In this document: positions 32,849-40,725 of the stretch, piece by piece
Position numbering within the stretch: position 1 is the first letter of the stretch
Layout: every line of letters starts with the position of its first letter
Assembly: GCA_963794265.1 (NCBI GenBank)
Contig: CAWCDJ010000001.1
Location: forward strand, 62,001-126,000
Length of the DNA: 64,000 nt
From: CAWCDJ01 sp963794265
GTDB lineage: Bacteria > Acidobacteriota > Terriglobia > Bryobacterales > Bryobacteraceae
Reading direction: 5' to 3'
The notes under the pieces: model-generated
The model's database searches: none
What the model saw: only the letters and a program-made list of their open reading frames with translations
Told to the model about the DNA's origin: nothing
Translations under genes and position numbers: made by a program

Positions 32849-34711
32849 ATGCTCCGATTCTGCTGTGTGCTCTTGCTGCTGGCTCCCGCGGCTGGCGCCC
32901 GCGTCCGCAAGGTGGAAATTCTGGAGCGATCGCCGGTGGCCGGCGGCTATGAGCGCGTGGTGGGCCGCGTGCATTTCGGAGTGGATCCGAAACTTGCGGC
33001 CAATAGGATCGTTCGCGACCTGGAGTACGCACCGGTGGATGCGGCGGGTGAGGTCGAGTTTACGGCCGACCTGTTCCTGCTGCGGCCCGTGGATGCCGCG
33101 CGATCGAACGGCACGGTCCTGTTCGAGGTGTCGAACCGCGGCGGCAAGGGCATGCTCAATCGCTTCGATTATGCGCGGAGCACACCGGACCCGAAAGCGC
33201 CGGAGGATTTCGGCGACCGCTGGCTGCTGGAACAGGGCTACACGCTGGCATGGCTCGGTTGGGAGTGGGACATTCCGGAAAGCGCGCGGAACAGCATGCA
33301 TTTCGAGGCGCCGCATTTTCGCCGGGACGCGCTGCCGGCGGCCGGCCTGGTGCGCTCGGAATTCGTTCCCGACCGCTCCACGACCGCCATGCCCCTGGCC
33401 GACCGCAGCCTCGTGCCGATCGCCGTGGCAAAGCCCCTGGCGCTCTACGTGCGCAGCGCTGCCGATGCGCCGGCGCGCTCCATCCCCGTCGGCCGATGGC
33501 AACTCGCGGCGGACGGCGCTTCGGTGGAGATGGCTTCGGGCTTCGAACCGGGGCGCCTGTACGAGTTTGTTTACGAGGGTAAGGACCCGGTGGTGGCCGG
33601 CGCCGGCATGGCCGCGATCCGCGATTGGATTTCCTACGTCAAGTACGACGAGGATCGCGAGGTGAAGCGCGCCATCGGGTTCGGCATCTCGCAAAGCGGC
33701 CGATTCCTTCGCGAGTTCCTCTACGACGGTTTCAACGCGGACGAGCAGGGGCGCACGGTTTTCGACGGCGTCTGGGCCGACGTGGCCGGGGCGGGGCGGG
33801 GAAGCTTCAACTTCCGCTACGCCCAGCCTTCCCGCGACGGCCAGCCTTTCGCCAACATCTTCTATCCGACCGACGTCTTTCCCTTCGTGGACACGGCGCT
33901 GCTCCAACGCGCGCGGGCCGCGCACGCCGACCCGAAGCTCTTTCTCACCAATAATTCGTACGAGTACTGGGGCCGCGCCGCCGCCTTGATTCACGTCACG
34001 CCGGACGGTAAGCGCGATGCGCCGCTCTCTCCCCGCACGCGGTATTACTTCACCGCCGGAGTGCAGCACTTTCCCCGCTCGCTGCCGCTGGTGAAGGCGG
34101 GCACGCGCTACCTGGTGAATCCAATGGATCACCGTCCGGTGCAGCGCGCCTTGCTGGCTGCATTGCAGGCGTGGGTGCGGAATGGAGCCGCTCCCCCGGC
34201 GTCGGTCTACCCGAAGATCGCTGCCGGCCAACTCACGCCCCTGGCGGATCTGAAGTTTCCGAAGATCGACGGCGTGAAGCTACCGCCTCATCCGCGGCTG
34301 GCGCGCAGGTTGGATTTCGGCCCGCAGTTTGCGGCAAAGGGCATCATTCTGAAGGAACCTCCGGCGGTTTCGGGCGCCTGGCCGCTGCTGGTCCCGCAGG
34401 TGGATGCGGATGGTATCGACCTGGGCGGGATTCGCCTGCCCGAAGTGGCGGTGCCGCTGGCCACGGTCACGGGTTGGAACCTGAGGGCGCCGGGTGAGGG
34501 CGGGCCCGACGAGATGACGTCGTTTTACGGCTCCATCTTCCCGTTCTCCAGGGAGAAAATCCTCCAGCGGTACGGAAGCCGCGAGGAGTACCTCAAGCGC
34601 GCCGGCGCTGCCGCCGACCGTCTGATCGAGGATCGGTTCGTGCTTCCGCAAGACCGGGGGTACGTGCTGGAGCGCGCGGCTCGGCTGTGGGACGCTCTGG
34701 TCAGGCCGTAA
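32849..34711 (+). CDS. Secreted alpha/beta-hydrolase-domain protein (Abhydrolase_10-like)
   Basis: This 620-residue protein starts with a short signal sequence (about 1-17). It then contains a jelly-roll-like N-terminal half and an alpha/beta-hydrolase core with a nucleophile elbow GISQSGR at about residue 280 (GFGISQSGRFLREFL). It also carries family-typical segments HYWGRA-like YEYWGRAAALIHV and RYLVNPMDHRPVQRAL. The final segment holds STFYGSIFPF-like TSFYGSIFPFSREK. I assign the large secreted hydrolase family found in Acidobacteria; substrate unknown. It precedes an unknown secreted protein with a 39-base gap, likely the same operon. Confidence 0.7.
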   Translation: MLRFCCVLLLLAPAAGARVRKVEILERSPVAGGYERVVGRVHFGVDPKLAANRIVRDLEYAPVDAAGEVEFTADLFLLRPVDAARSNGTVLFEVSNRGGKGMLNRFDYARSTPDPKAPEDFGDRWLLEQGYTLAWLGWEWDIPESARNSMHFEAPHFRRDALPAAGLVRSEFVPDRSTTAMPLADRSLVPIAVAKPLALYVRSAADAPARSIPVGRWQLAADGASVEMASGFEPGRLYEFVYEGKDPVVAGAGMAAIRDWISYVKYDEDREVKRAIGFGISQSGRFLREFLYDGFNADEQGRTVFDGVWADVAGAGRGSFNFRYAQPSRDGQPFANIFYPTDVFPFVDTALLQRARAAHADPKLFLTNNSYEYWGRAAALIHVTPDGKRDAPLSPRTRYYFTAGVQHFPRSLPLVKAGTRYLVNPMDHRPVQRALLAALQAWVRNGAAPPASVYPKIAAGQLTPLADLKFPKIDGVKLPPHPRLARRLDFGPQFAAKGIILKEPPAVSGAWPLLVPQVDADGIDLGGIRLPEVAVPLATVTGWNLRAPGEGGPDEMTSFYGSIFPFSREKILQRYGSREEYLKRAGAAADRLIEDRFVLPQDRGYVLERAARLWDALVRP

Positions 34712-34750
34712 GGGACGATCGCCGGAAAAGGCACGGCGTATAGTAGTTCT

Positions 34751-35767
34751 ATGCTGCGGATGGGACTCGGCCTGCTTTTGGCCAGCACGGTCGCGTGCGC
34801 CGCCGCCCATACCGGCCGCACGGCCCACGAACTCGTTGCGCTTGTGCGCGATGCGCTGAAGGCCGGGCAAAGCGACGGCAAACTGGCCGGGGAATTGCGA
34901 AGCTTCCGGCTCGTCGAGCACCTGGACGATCACGCCATAGAGGAACTGGTCAGCGTAGGAGCAGGTCCGAAGGTGGAGGAAGAACTGGACCGGCTGCGCG
35001 ACCTCTCGACCGGGCAGCCGGAGGCCGACCTGTCGGCCGATTTTCCGCATGGTCCGGCCCCGGTGGCGGCGCAGCAGCAGTTCATTATCAACACAGCGCG
35101 CAACCAGGCGCTGGCATATTCGCGCTCTTTACCTGATTTTTTCTGCGAAGAGATGGTGCGCCGCTTCGAGAATTTCCGCGGCAACTGGCATCAGAAAGAT
35201 ACCCTGGAAATCAAGCTCACGTACTTCGAAAAGAGGGAAAAGTACGAGTTGGTGCGCCTGAACGGGCGTCAAACCGTCCGGTCTTTGGAAAGTGTCGGCG
35301 GCTCGATGTCGCAGGGGGAATTCGGCAGCCTGCTCGCATCGCTGTTCGCGGCGGATTCGTCCACCCGCTTTCGGTGGGATCACTGGACGACCCTGCGTGG
35401 CCGCTTGGCGCACGTGTTCCAGTTCCGGATCCTGGCGACGCATTCGATTAACCACCTCGAGGTAGAGATCATCGGCGGAGCGCGCCTCAGCACGGTGACC
35501 GGGCAGCACGGATTCGTTTACATAGACCGCGACAGCAACGCGGTTCTGAAGATTCTGGCAGACGCCGACTCGATTCCGCGCAGCTTTCCCGTGCGGACGG
35601 CCCACACGGTGCTGGATTTCGGCTTCACCGACGTTGGCGGCCAGGAATTCCTCCTGCCGCTGCGCGCCGAGGTCAGGTTGGGTTCGGATTCTGTGCTGAC
35701 GAAGAACGAGGTGGATTTCCTCAACTACCGCAAATTCGGCACCGAGAGCACAGTCACGTTTCACTAG
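34751..35767 (+). CDS. Secreted protein of unknown function
   Basis: This 338-residue protein has a signal peptide (about 1-19). I do not recognise a characterised family. Residues 24-90 form a helical region (HELVALVRDALKAGQSDGKL). From about 115 on it becomes a beta-rich domain (RNQALAYSRSLPDFFCEEMVRRF; QTVRSLESVGGSMSQGEFGS; EYLLPLRAEVRLGS-like close). Proteins with SLPDFFCEEMVRRFE-like text occur repeatedly in Acidobacteria; their role is unknown. It lies downstream of the hydrolase and upstream of a minus-strand terminator and ends at 35767. The confidence is for the gene, not the function. Confidence 0.7.
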   Translation: MLRMGLGLLLASTVACAAAHTGRTAHELVALVRDALKAGQSDGKLAGELRSFRLVEHLDDHAIEELVSVGAGPKVEEELDRLRDLSTGQPEADLSADFPHGPAPVAAQQQFIINTARNQALAYSRSLPDFFCEEMVRRFENFRGNWHQKDTLEIKLTYFEKREKYELVRLNGRQTVRSLESVGGSMSQGEFGSLLASLFAADSSTRFRWDHWTTLRGRLAHVFQFRILATHSINHLEVEIIGGARLSTVTGQHGFVYIDRDSNAVLKILADADSIPRSFPVRTAHTVLDFGFTDVGGQEFLLPLRAEVRLGSDSVLTKNEVDFLNYRKFGTESTVTFH

Positions 35768-35810
35768 GCGTCACTTCCCATAACGAATATTATGTAAACT
35801 TTTCTGGAGA

Positions 35811-35853
35811 TTCAAAAAAAAGGGCCCAGTCCCCGCTGAATGGGACCGGGCCA
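35811..35853 (-). terminator. Rho-independent terminator of the FecR/DUF6600 gene
   Basis: On the minus strand an 11-bp stem (plus-strand GGCCCAGTCCC, 35823-35833, and GGGACCGGGCC, 35842-35852, one mismatch) with an 8-base loop is followed by at least nine T residues (plus-strand A-run 35813-35821). It lies 38 bases after the stop of the FecR-domain gene and 43 bases after the convergent gene, so it mainly serves the minus-strand gene. Confidence 0.85.
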
Positions 35854-35891
35854 TTGGGAAGAAACTGGACGCTATCCAGAAATCGAAACTC

Positions 35892-37856
35892 TCAGCGACG
35901 GCCTCCGTGGCTTCCACTCGAATGACCGCCGCCGCCGCTGGTTCGCGGTGCGCTGCGTGCCGGCGCGCTTTGCGCACGAGGGGCTTGATACCGCGGAGCT
36001 TGGTAGCGCTGTGCCGGCGCGCTGGAGTTTTCACGCTGCCGGACCACTGGCGGGCTGACGCGCAGCGGTTGCTGGCCTTGGGGTTGGGCTGCAAATCGGG
36101 AGCCGCTGAACCGCCCGAAACCCGAATTACCCGATTCGCCCGACCGGCCTGCCGGCGCTGCCTGCTGGCTCGGCACCCTCCCGGGTGCACCGAACCGCTG
36201 CCAACCGCCTCGGCTTTCGGACGCCGCATTGCTTGCCGGGGTGCGCGGTTGCGGGCTTTCCATCGCCCGCGAGGGCGCCTGCTCCCCAACCTGCCGCCAG
36301 CCATTTGCGCCGGGGTTCTGCGCGCTCCGAGGGGACGTGTTCCCGACCGAGCCTTGGCTGCGGAATTCTCCTTGTGCCGGGTCAGCCGCAGCACCCCGCA
36401 TCCGCCCCGATGGGGCCGATGACGCCCCGCGGCTCATCGAACTGAACTCCCGTTGCTGCTGGGCGAATGGTACCCGCTGCACCGGCGCCGCCTGCTGATG
36501 CGAGAAGAAGTGGACGTTGCCCCGGGATGCCGGCACGTTCGCCACAGTCCGATTCGAAAAGCTCAGGTTGTGGGCGGTCGGCCCGAGCGGCATCTGCCCT
36601 CGCACCAGCCCGGCTGCCCGGATCTGCGAGCCTGGTAAGCTCCGAATATTGTGGAACCGTCCGCTCTGGAAATCCCCGGTCGCGATCCCGGAAACACCAT
36701 TTGCGATGCGTGCATTTCTATAATTGTTTGCTATATTTACGTTACTAATATTAATGCCTCGGTTGATGTAGCCGCGACCAAGATAGTACTCTCGTCCCCA
36801 CCACGGGTGAAAGACCTCGTAGGGAGCCAGCGGCACCCAGCCGACATTCCCGAAGCCGAAGCCCACTCCCACTCCCGGCCCGAAGCCGAAAAACGCCACT
36901 AACGCGGGCGACCAGTAGTGATGGCGCCCCATCACACCCGGATACCACCACCAACCCCCCGCGTTCCAGAACCAGCGGCCGTAGTGATAGGGCGCCCAGC
37001 CCCACGGGTCGTAGCTGACCCAGGTCCATCCATACCAGTCTTCCCACACCCAGCGTCCGGTGCGATACGGTGCCCAGCCGGCGTCCAAGGCCATCGCGGG
37101 ATGCCAGCAATAGCCATAGGGCGCCACGTTGCTCCAGGTGCCGTAGTTGTCCAGATCCTCGGCTCCGTACACGCCCTGCGGCACATATTGATCGCTGACC
37201 GCGTGTTCGAGCGTCTGATCCCTTTCGGCGTTCCAGCGGTCCCAATCGTCGTAAGGAAGGGCAGCGACCATCTGAAACTCGGGGTTCGAAGGGTTGCCAC
37301 GCGCCATCAGCGACTGTCCGACCTCGACCCATTGCGACCCGCGGGGCGAATAGACTTCGGCCTGCCCTGCCCTGACCGTCACTTCCGTTTCACCGGCATC
37401 GTTGACCGATATTCTATAAGCCCCCTGCTTCGATGGCTTTACGGCGACACTCGGAGTATCTACTTCAGCATTGGCACTGGTTGGCCGCACTACATCGTAA
37501 GTGAGAGTTCCGTGGGCCAGCTCGATCTGGTACCGCCCGTATTCCAGTTGAGTCAGTCGAATCTCGGCGTTTCCCCCCATTCTCAAGACGTTGGCTGCGT
37601 CGAATTGAACCTCTGCACGAGAATTCGGCCCAGTGGAAATCCGATCTTCGGCCAGAAGCGGCGCATTGATGATGCCGGCGACCCAATCTCCGGAATCGCC
37701 GCGACGAACCGAAACTTCTCCATTCATCAGGCTGATGCGGGCCACCGCTCGTTGCAGGTCGTCGGGGTCCTGAGCACGTACCGGCGCAAGTGCGCCGGTC
37801 ACCACCAGGACAGCTCCTGTCAGAGTCAGTAAGCGGCAATTTCTCAAGCGCTCCAT
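35892..37856 (-). CDS. FecR-domain and DUF6600 secreted protein
   Basis: From ATG 37856 the protein is 654 residues with a signal peptide (about 1-28, ending RAQ). A FecR-like domain (about 35-200) holds ISLMNGEVSVRRGDSGDWV and FDAANVLRMGGNAEIRL. A Trp/Tyr/Gly-rich segment (about 225-385) of the DUF6600 type follows: GTWSNVAPYGYCWHPA, GWAPYRTGRWVWEDWYGW, YDPWGWAPYHYGRW, and GREYYLGRGYINRG. The final ~270 residues are low-complexity, rich in Arg, Gln, Ser, Gly, Pro, ending in GGRR. FecR domains usually regulate or anchor; this secreted version likely acts as an envelope surface protein. A Rho-independent terminator follows at 35811-35853. Confidence 0.85.
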   Translation of the reverse strand: MERLRNCRLLTLTGAVLVVTGALAPVRAQDPDDLQRAVARISLMNGEVSVRRGDSGDWVAGIINAPLLAEDRISTGPNSRAEVQFDAANVLRMGGNAEIRLTQLEYGRYQIELAHGTLTYDVVRPTSANAEVDTPSVAVKPSKQGAYRISVNDAGETEVTVRAGQAEVYSPRGSQWVEVGQSLMARGNPSNPEFQMVAALPYDDWDRWNAERDQTLEHAVSDQYVPQGVYGAEDLDNYGTWSNVAPYGYCWHPAMALDAGWAPYRTGRWVWEDWYGWTWVSYDPWGWAPYHYGRWFWNAGGWWWYPGVMGRHHYWSPALVAFFGFGPGVGVGFGFGNVGWVPLAPYEVFHPWWGREYYLGRGYINRGINISNVNIANNYRNARIANGVSGIATGDFQSGRFHNIRSLPGSQIRAAGLVRGQMPLGPTAHNLSFSNRTVANVPASRGNVHFFSHQQAAPVQRVPFAQQQREFSSMSRGASSAPSGRMRGAAADPAQGEFRSQGSVGNTSPRSAQNPGANGWRQVGEQAPSRAMESPQPRTPASNAASESRGGWQRFGAPGRVPSQQAAPAGRSGESGNSGFGRFSGSRFAAQPQGQQPLRVSPPVVRQRENSSAPAQRYQAPRYQAPRAQSAPARSAPRTSGGGGHSSGSHGGRR

Positions 37857-37990
37857 GACGAGGTCCTTCGAATTTCGCGAATCTGGCTGCACGGGTTGGG
37901 CCAAAATATAAATTTTTTAATTTCAGATGCTTAGAAGTTTCTGTGCAAATCGGGTCCTGGCTGAAAACCACCACCGATGGCTGCGATGAA

Positions 37991-38893
37991 TCACTGCCCG
38001 GTCGCCAGCAGGATCAACGACGGGCCGCGAAACAGCATCTTTCCGCGGCGGCTGCCGGTGGTTTCGAGAAGGTAGTAATCGGCGGATTCCGTGCCAGCCG
38101 GGACGACGTCCCAGGAAGCGGCCCGATACCTCGCACGGTAGAACAGCACCTGCTCCTCGAAGGGCTCGCTCACCGCGACGCTCACCTGGCGGCTTCCCAC
38201 GCTACTCCGCAGGGTTTTCATCGCGGTCCGCATGGCGGCAGGCGCCGCTCCCGGAAGACTTCGTTCCCGGCCCGCATGCACCAGGGGGAGCAAAAGAATC
38301 ACCAATGCCGTGACGACGGCCGTGATGCCGACCTGCTGCGTCCAGCGAATCCACTCGCGCGAAACGGCGAGCATCCCCGTCGCAACCGCCAATGGCATCC
38401 ACCACCAGGCCGGCGCCACTGCCAGCGCGAGCCCCAGGCTGAGGCCCGCGAGATTCCAGTTGCTCGCCGACAGGGCGGCCAGACACAGAGCCGAAGCCAA
38501 TCCCCCGCCCTGCGCCGTCACAAAAACGTCGGTCACGGCCGGATACGCGGCCAGCACGAGAAGCCATAAGTTGCGACAGGACAGCCGGTAAACCATCAAA
38601 AGATAAAGAACTGCGGAAAGTACGGCGGGCAGGCGCAAGGTGAGTTCGGACAGCCGCAGCAGATTGACCGTCCGGCGGGCGGCAGCCGCGTAAATCAGTC
38701 CGCGCCAGGCGTCCGGCTGTGCCAAAGCCTCAAGGAGTGGCACTCGGACCAGGTGGTCGTAGAGGCGAGCCTCTCCCGCGCCGATCGGAAGACTGGCCGC
38801 GCGCCAGATGCACCACGCCAGGACCGGGAGGCAAATCCCGAATGCAAGACTATTACCAGTTGGCGCAGTCGATGCGGTACAGGCGCGCTCCAT
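37991..38893 (-). CDS. Membrane protein related to GT39/PMT-type glycosyltransferases, short form
   Basis: This 300-residue polytopic protein has about eight membrane helices and a soluble C-terminal part (about 215-300: SSVGSRQVSVAVSEPF; DYYLLETTGSRRGK). Its early loop PIGAGEARLYDHLVRVPL and helix pattern resemble the dolichyl-phosphate-mannose transferase superfamily, but it is only about half the usual length and lacks a clear acidic catalytic pair in the first loop. ATG 38893 lies inside the end of the upstream gene (41-base overlap), implying coupling. It may be a helper subunit or a degenerate transferase. Confidence 0.68.
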   Translation of the reverse strand: MERACTASTAPTGNSLAFGICLPVLAWCIWRAASLPIGAGEARLYDHLVRVPLLEALAQPDAWRGLIYAAAARRTVNLLRLSELTLRLPAVLSAVLYLLMVYRLSCRNLWLLVLAAYPAVTDVFVTAQGGGLASALCLAALSASNWNLAGLSLGLALAVAPAWWWMPLAVATGMLAVSREWIRWTQQVGITAVVTALVILLLPLVHAGRERSLPGAAPAAMRTAMKTLRSSVGSRQVSVAVSEPFEEQVLFYRARYRAASWDVVPAGTESADYYLLETTGSRRGKMLFRGPSLILLATGQ

Positions 38894-40649
38894 TGACCTC
38901 CGCGAGCAGGCTGACGCCCCAGGACTTCGAGTGGTTCTTCAGGTCGCCTGCAACCTGATTAGAGTCGTTAATGAGTAGATAGGATATTCCCAACTGTTTT
39001 ACTTTCTGCGCGATCGATGGCGTTAATGCAGGAGTTACTAGAGGTGCAGAGAGGATTTGTTGCACCTGGTACCCCAGTAGAGACTCGTAACTGACGATCA
39101 ATTCCCGGTGGATGTAGGCTTCCGGACGCCCGGCATCCGTATAGATGCGGGCCGTGGCCGGAACCAGGTGCTCCAACGGAGCTTTCCAGGCGTAATCGCC
39201 CAACCGGCTTTGGATAAATTGCGATTCCGGTTCCAGCCTCAGGGCGGCCCGGACCGGAATCTCGCGAATGCGCCATGCCCAGGGCGCGCAGTACGCCGTC
39301 ACGACCGATGGCCAGCAGAGAATCGCATGGAAGATGGCCAGCGCCGGAAGAACGCCCCACGATTCAGCCATGGCGATCCCCATCGCCAGTGATAGAAATG
39401 GCAGCGAGGGTATCAGAAACCGGACGGCCGCGTTGAACCACACCGGCACGCCGAACACCACCGCCGCCAGCAGCAGGCGTCTCCCGTGGGGATGGCGCAA
39501 AGCCAGCAGCGAAATTGGCGCCAGGAGGAATGCCGGGCCAATAAATCCAGGCAGAACTTTTCCAAATAGAATGAAATCGAGGGGAAGCTGCCAGTAATGG
39601 TTGAAGTGCGGATACTGTGCCAGGCCCGCTAAATAACCATGCTCCAGGGCCGAATCGTAATAGGCATTGGGAAACCAGTAATTGAGGAATGGGGCAGCCG
39701 GATTGCCGAGCCAGATCCAGTTCCGCAACACCCAGGGCAGCGCGACCACCGCTGCCGCCGTCCCACAGACCAGCAGCGGACCGAGCGCAGCGCGCCGATA
39801 TTTCCAGAAAAGCACGACGCCCACAAACGGCGCAGCAATCAACCCCGTATACTTCACCGCGAAGCATTCACCGACTAATAAGCCGGTTATAATTAGCTTG
39901 TTATTGATATTTTTATCATCATTTAGTTGAAGTGCGTAAAATACTGCATAAATCACAGTTGCAAGCGCCAGATCGTTGTACGCCGAGACGCCCGTAAGCC
40001 CGCAAACCGGCGCGGCATAAACCAGAATCCCCGCAAACAGGGCGGCGCGGGGAAACCCGAACCGGCATCCGTAGCACACCATCAGGAGCGGCAGGGTCGA
40101 GAAAAAGGCGAAATGAATCAGGGCGGCGGCGGAGGGCCCTCCGAACGTATATGCAGGAAGGAACAACATCTCCATTCCCTGCGGCATGTGTGAATAAATG
40201 CTGTGATAGTTCCAGGCGAAGCCATGCTGCTGCCACATGCGGTAGACATTGCCCAAGTGATACCCGCTGCCGTCGGGACTGACTTCGGGTGCCAGGGCAT
40301 TCACGAAGTAGGCAACGAAGAAGGCGGAATAAATGGTCAAGAAAAGGGCCAGCCAGGATCGAGACGGTCCGGGCAGCGGCTTGAGCCCGCGAAAGGGACG
40401 GGCATACCCCGCCGCTATTCCCAGCGCGGCCACGCCTAGAGCGAAGATCACATGCGGCCGTGCCACATGAAACGCACAGAGTGCGAAGATCACGACTTGC
40501 AGACAGGCAGAACCCGCCAGAAAGGCGAATAAGGCGGCTTCTTCCCGGAACCAGGCTACAGGGAAACGCCGGAGCAATATACTGCCAAGGGCGCCGCATA
40601 CCAGAACGGTGAAGGCGGCACCGGACACAATCTGGATCACCAGCGGCAC
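38853..40649 (-). CDS. Polytopic membrane glycosyltransferase-like protein (GT39/PMT clan)
   Basis: This 598-residue protein has about 12-13 membrane helices. The first periplasmic loop contains APEVSPDGSGYHLGNVYRMW, which places Glu/Asp residues where GT-C enzymes hold catalytic acids. Its soluble C-terminal domain (about 440-598) ends RLYRIDCANW. The start is a GTG at 40649. A local AT-rich stretch (about 39886-39960) encodes NDDKNINNKL inside a helix loop, unlike the GC-rich neighbourhood. It overlaps the smaller membrane gene by 41 bases. It probably transfers sugars from a polyprenyl carrier; acceptor unknown. Confidence 0.75.
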   Translation of the reverse strand: MPLVIQIVSGAAFTVLVCGALGSILLRRFPVAWFREEAALFAFLAGSACLQVVIFALCAFHVARPHVIFALGVAALGIAAGYARPFRGLKPLPGPSRSWLALFLTIYSAFFVAYFVNALAPEVSPDGSGYHLGNVYRMWQQHGFAWNYHSIYSHMPQGMEMLFLPAYTFGGPSAAALIHFAFFSTLPLLMVCYGCRFGFPRAALFAGILVYAAPVCGLTGVSAYNDLALATVIYAVFYALQLNDDKNINNKLIITGLLVGECFAVKYTGLIAAPFVGVVLFWKYRRAALGPLLVCGTAAAVVALPWVLRNWIWLGNPAAPFLNYWFPNAYYDSALEHGYLAGLAQYPHFNHYWQLPLDFILFGKVLPGFIGPAFLLAPISLLALRHPHGRRLLLAAVVFGVPVWFNAAVRFLIPSLPFLSLAMGIAMAESWGVLPALAIFHAILCWPSVVTAYCAPWAWRIREIPVRAALRLEPESQFIQSRLGDYAWKAPLEHLVPATARIYTDAGRPEAYIHRELIVSYESLLGYQVQQILSAPLVTPALTPSIAQKVKQLGISYLLINDSNQVAGDLKNHSKSWGVSLLAEVNGARLYRIDCANW

Positions 40650-40725
40650 GGAACTGCAAGTATAACAAGGGCCGCCACGTTCGGTTGGGGGCCGGAAGGG
40701 AGCGATGTTAAGCTAACCAGTCAGC

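Noticed and set aside
32411..34231. 606-codon minus-strand open frame
   Set aside because: Opposes the hydrolase gene and part of lemA; no start site, no family match by eye.
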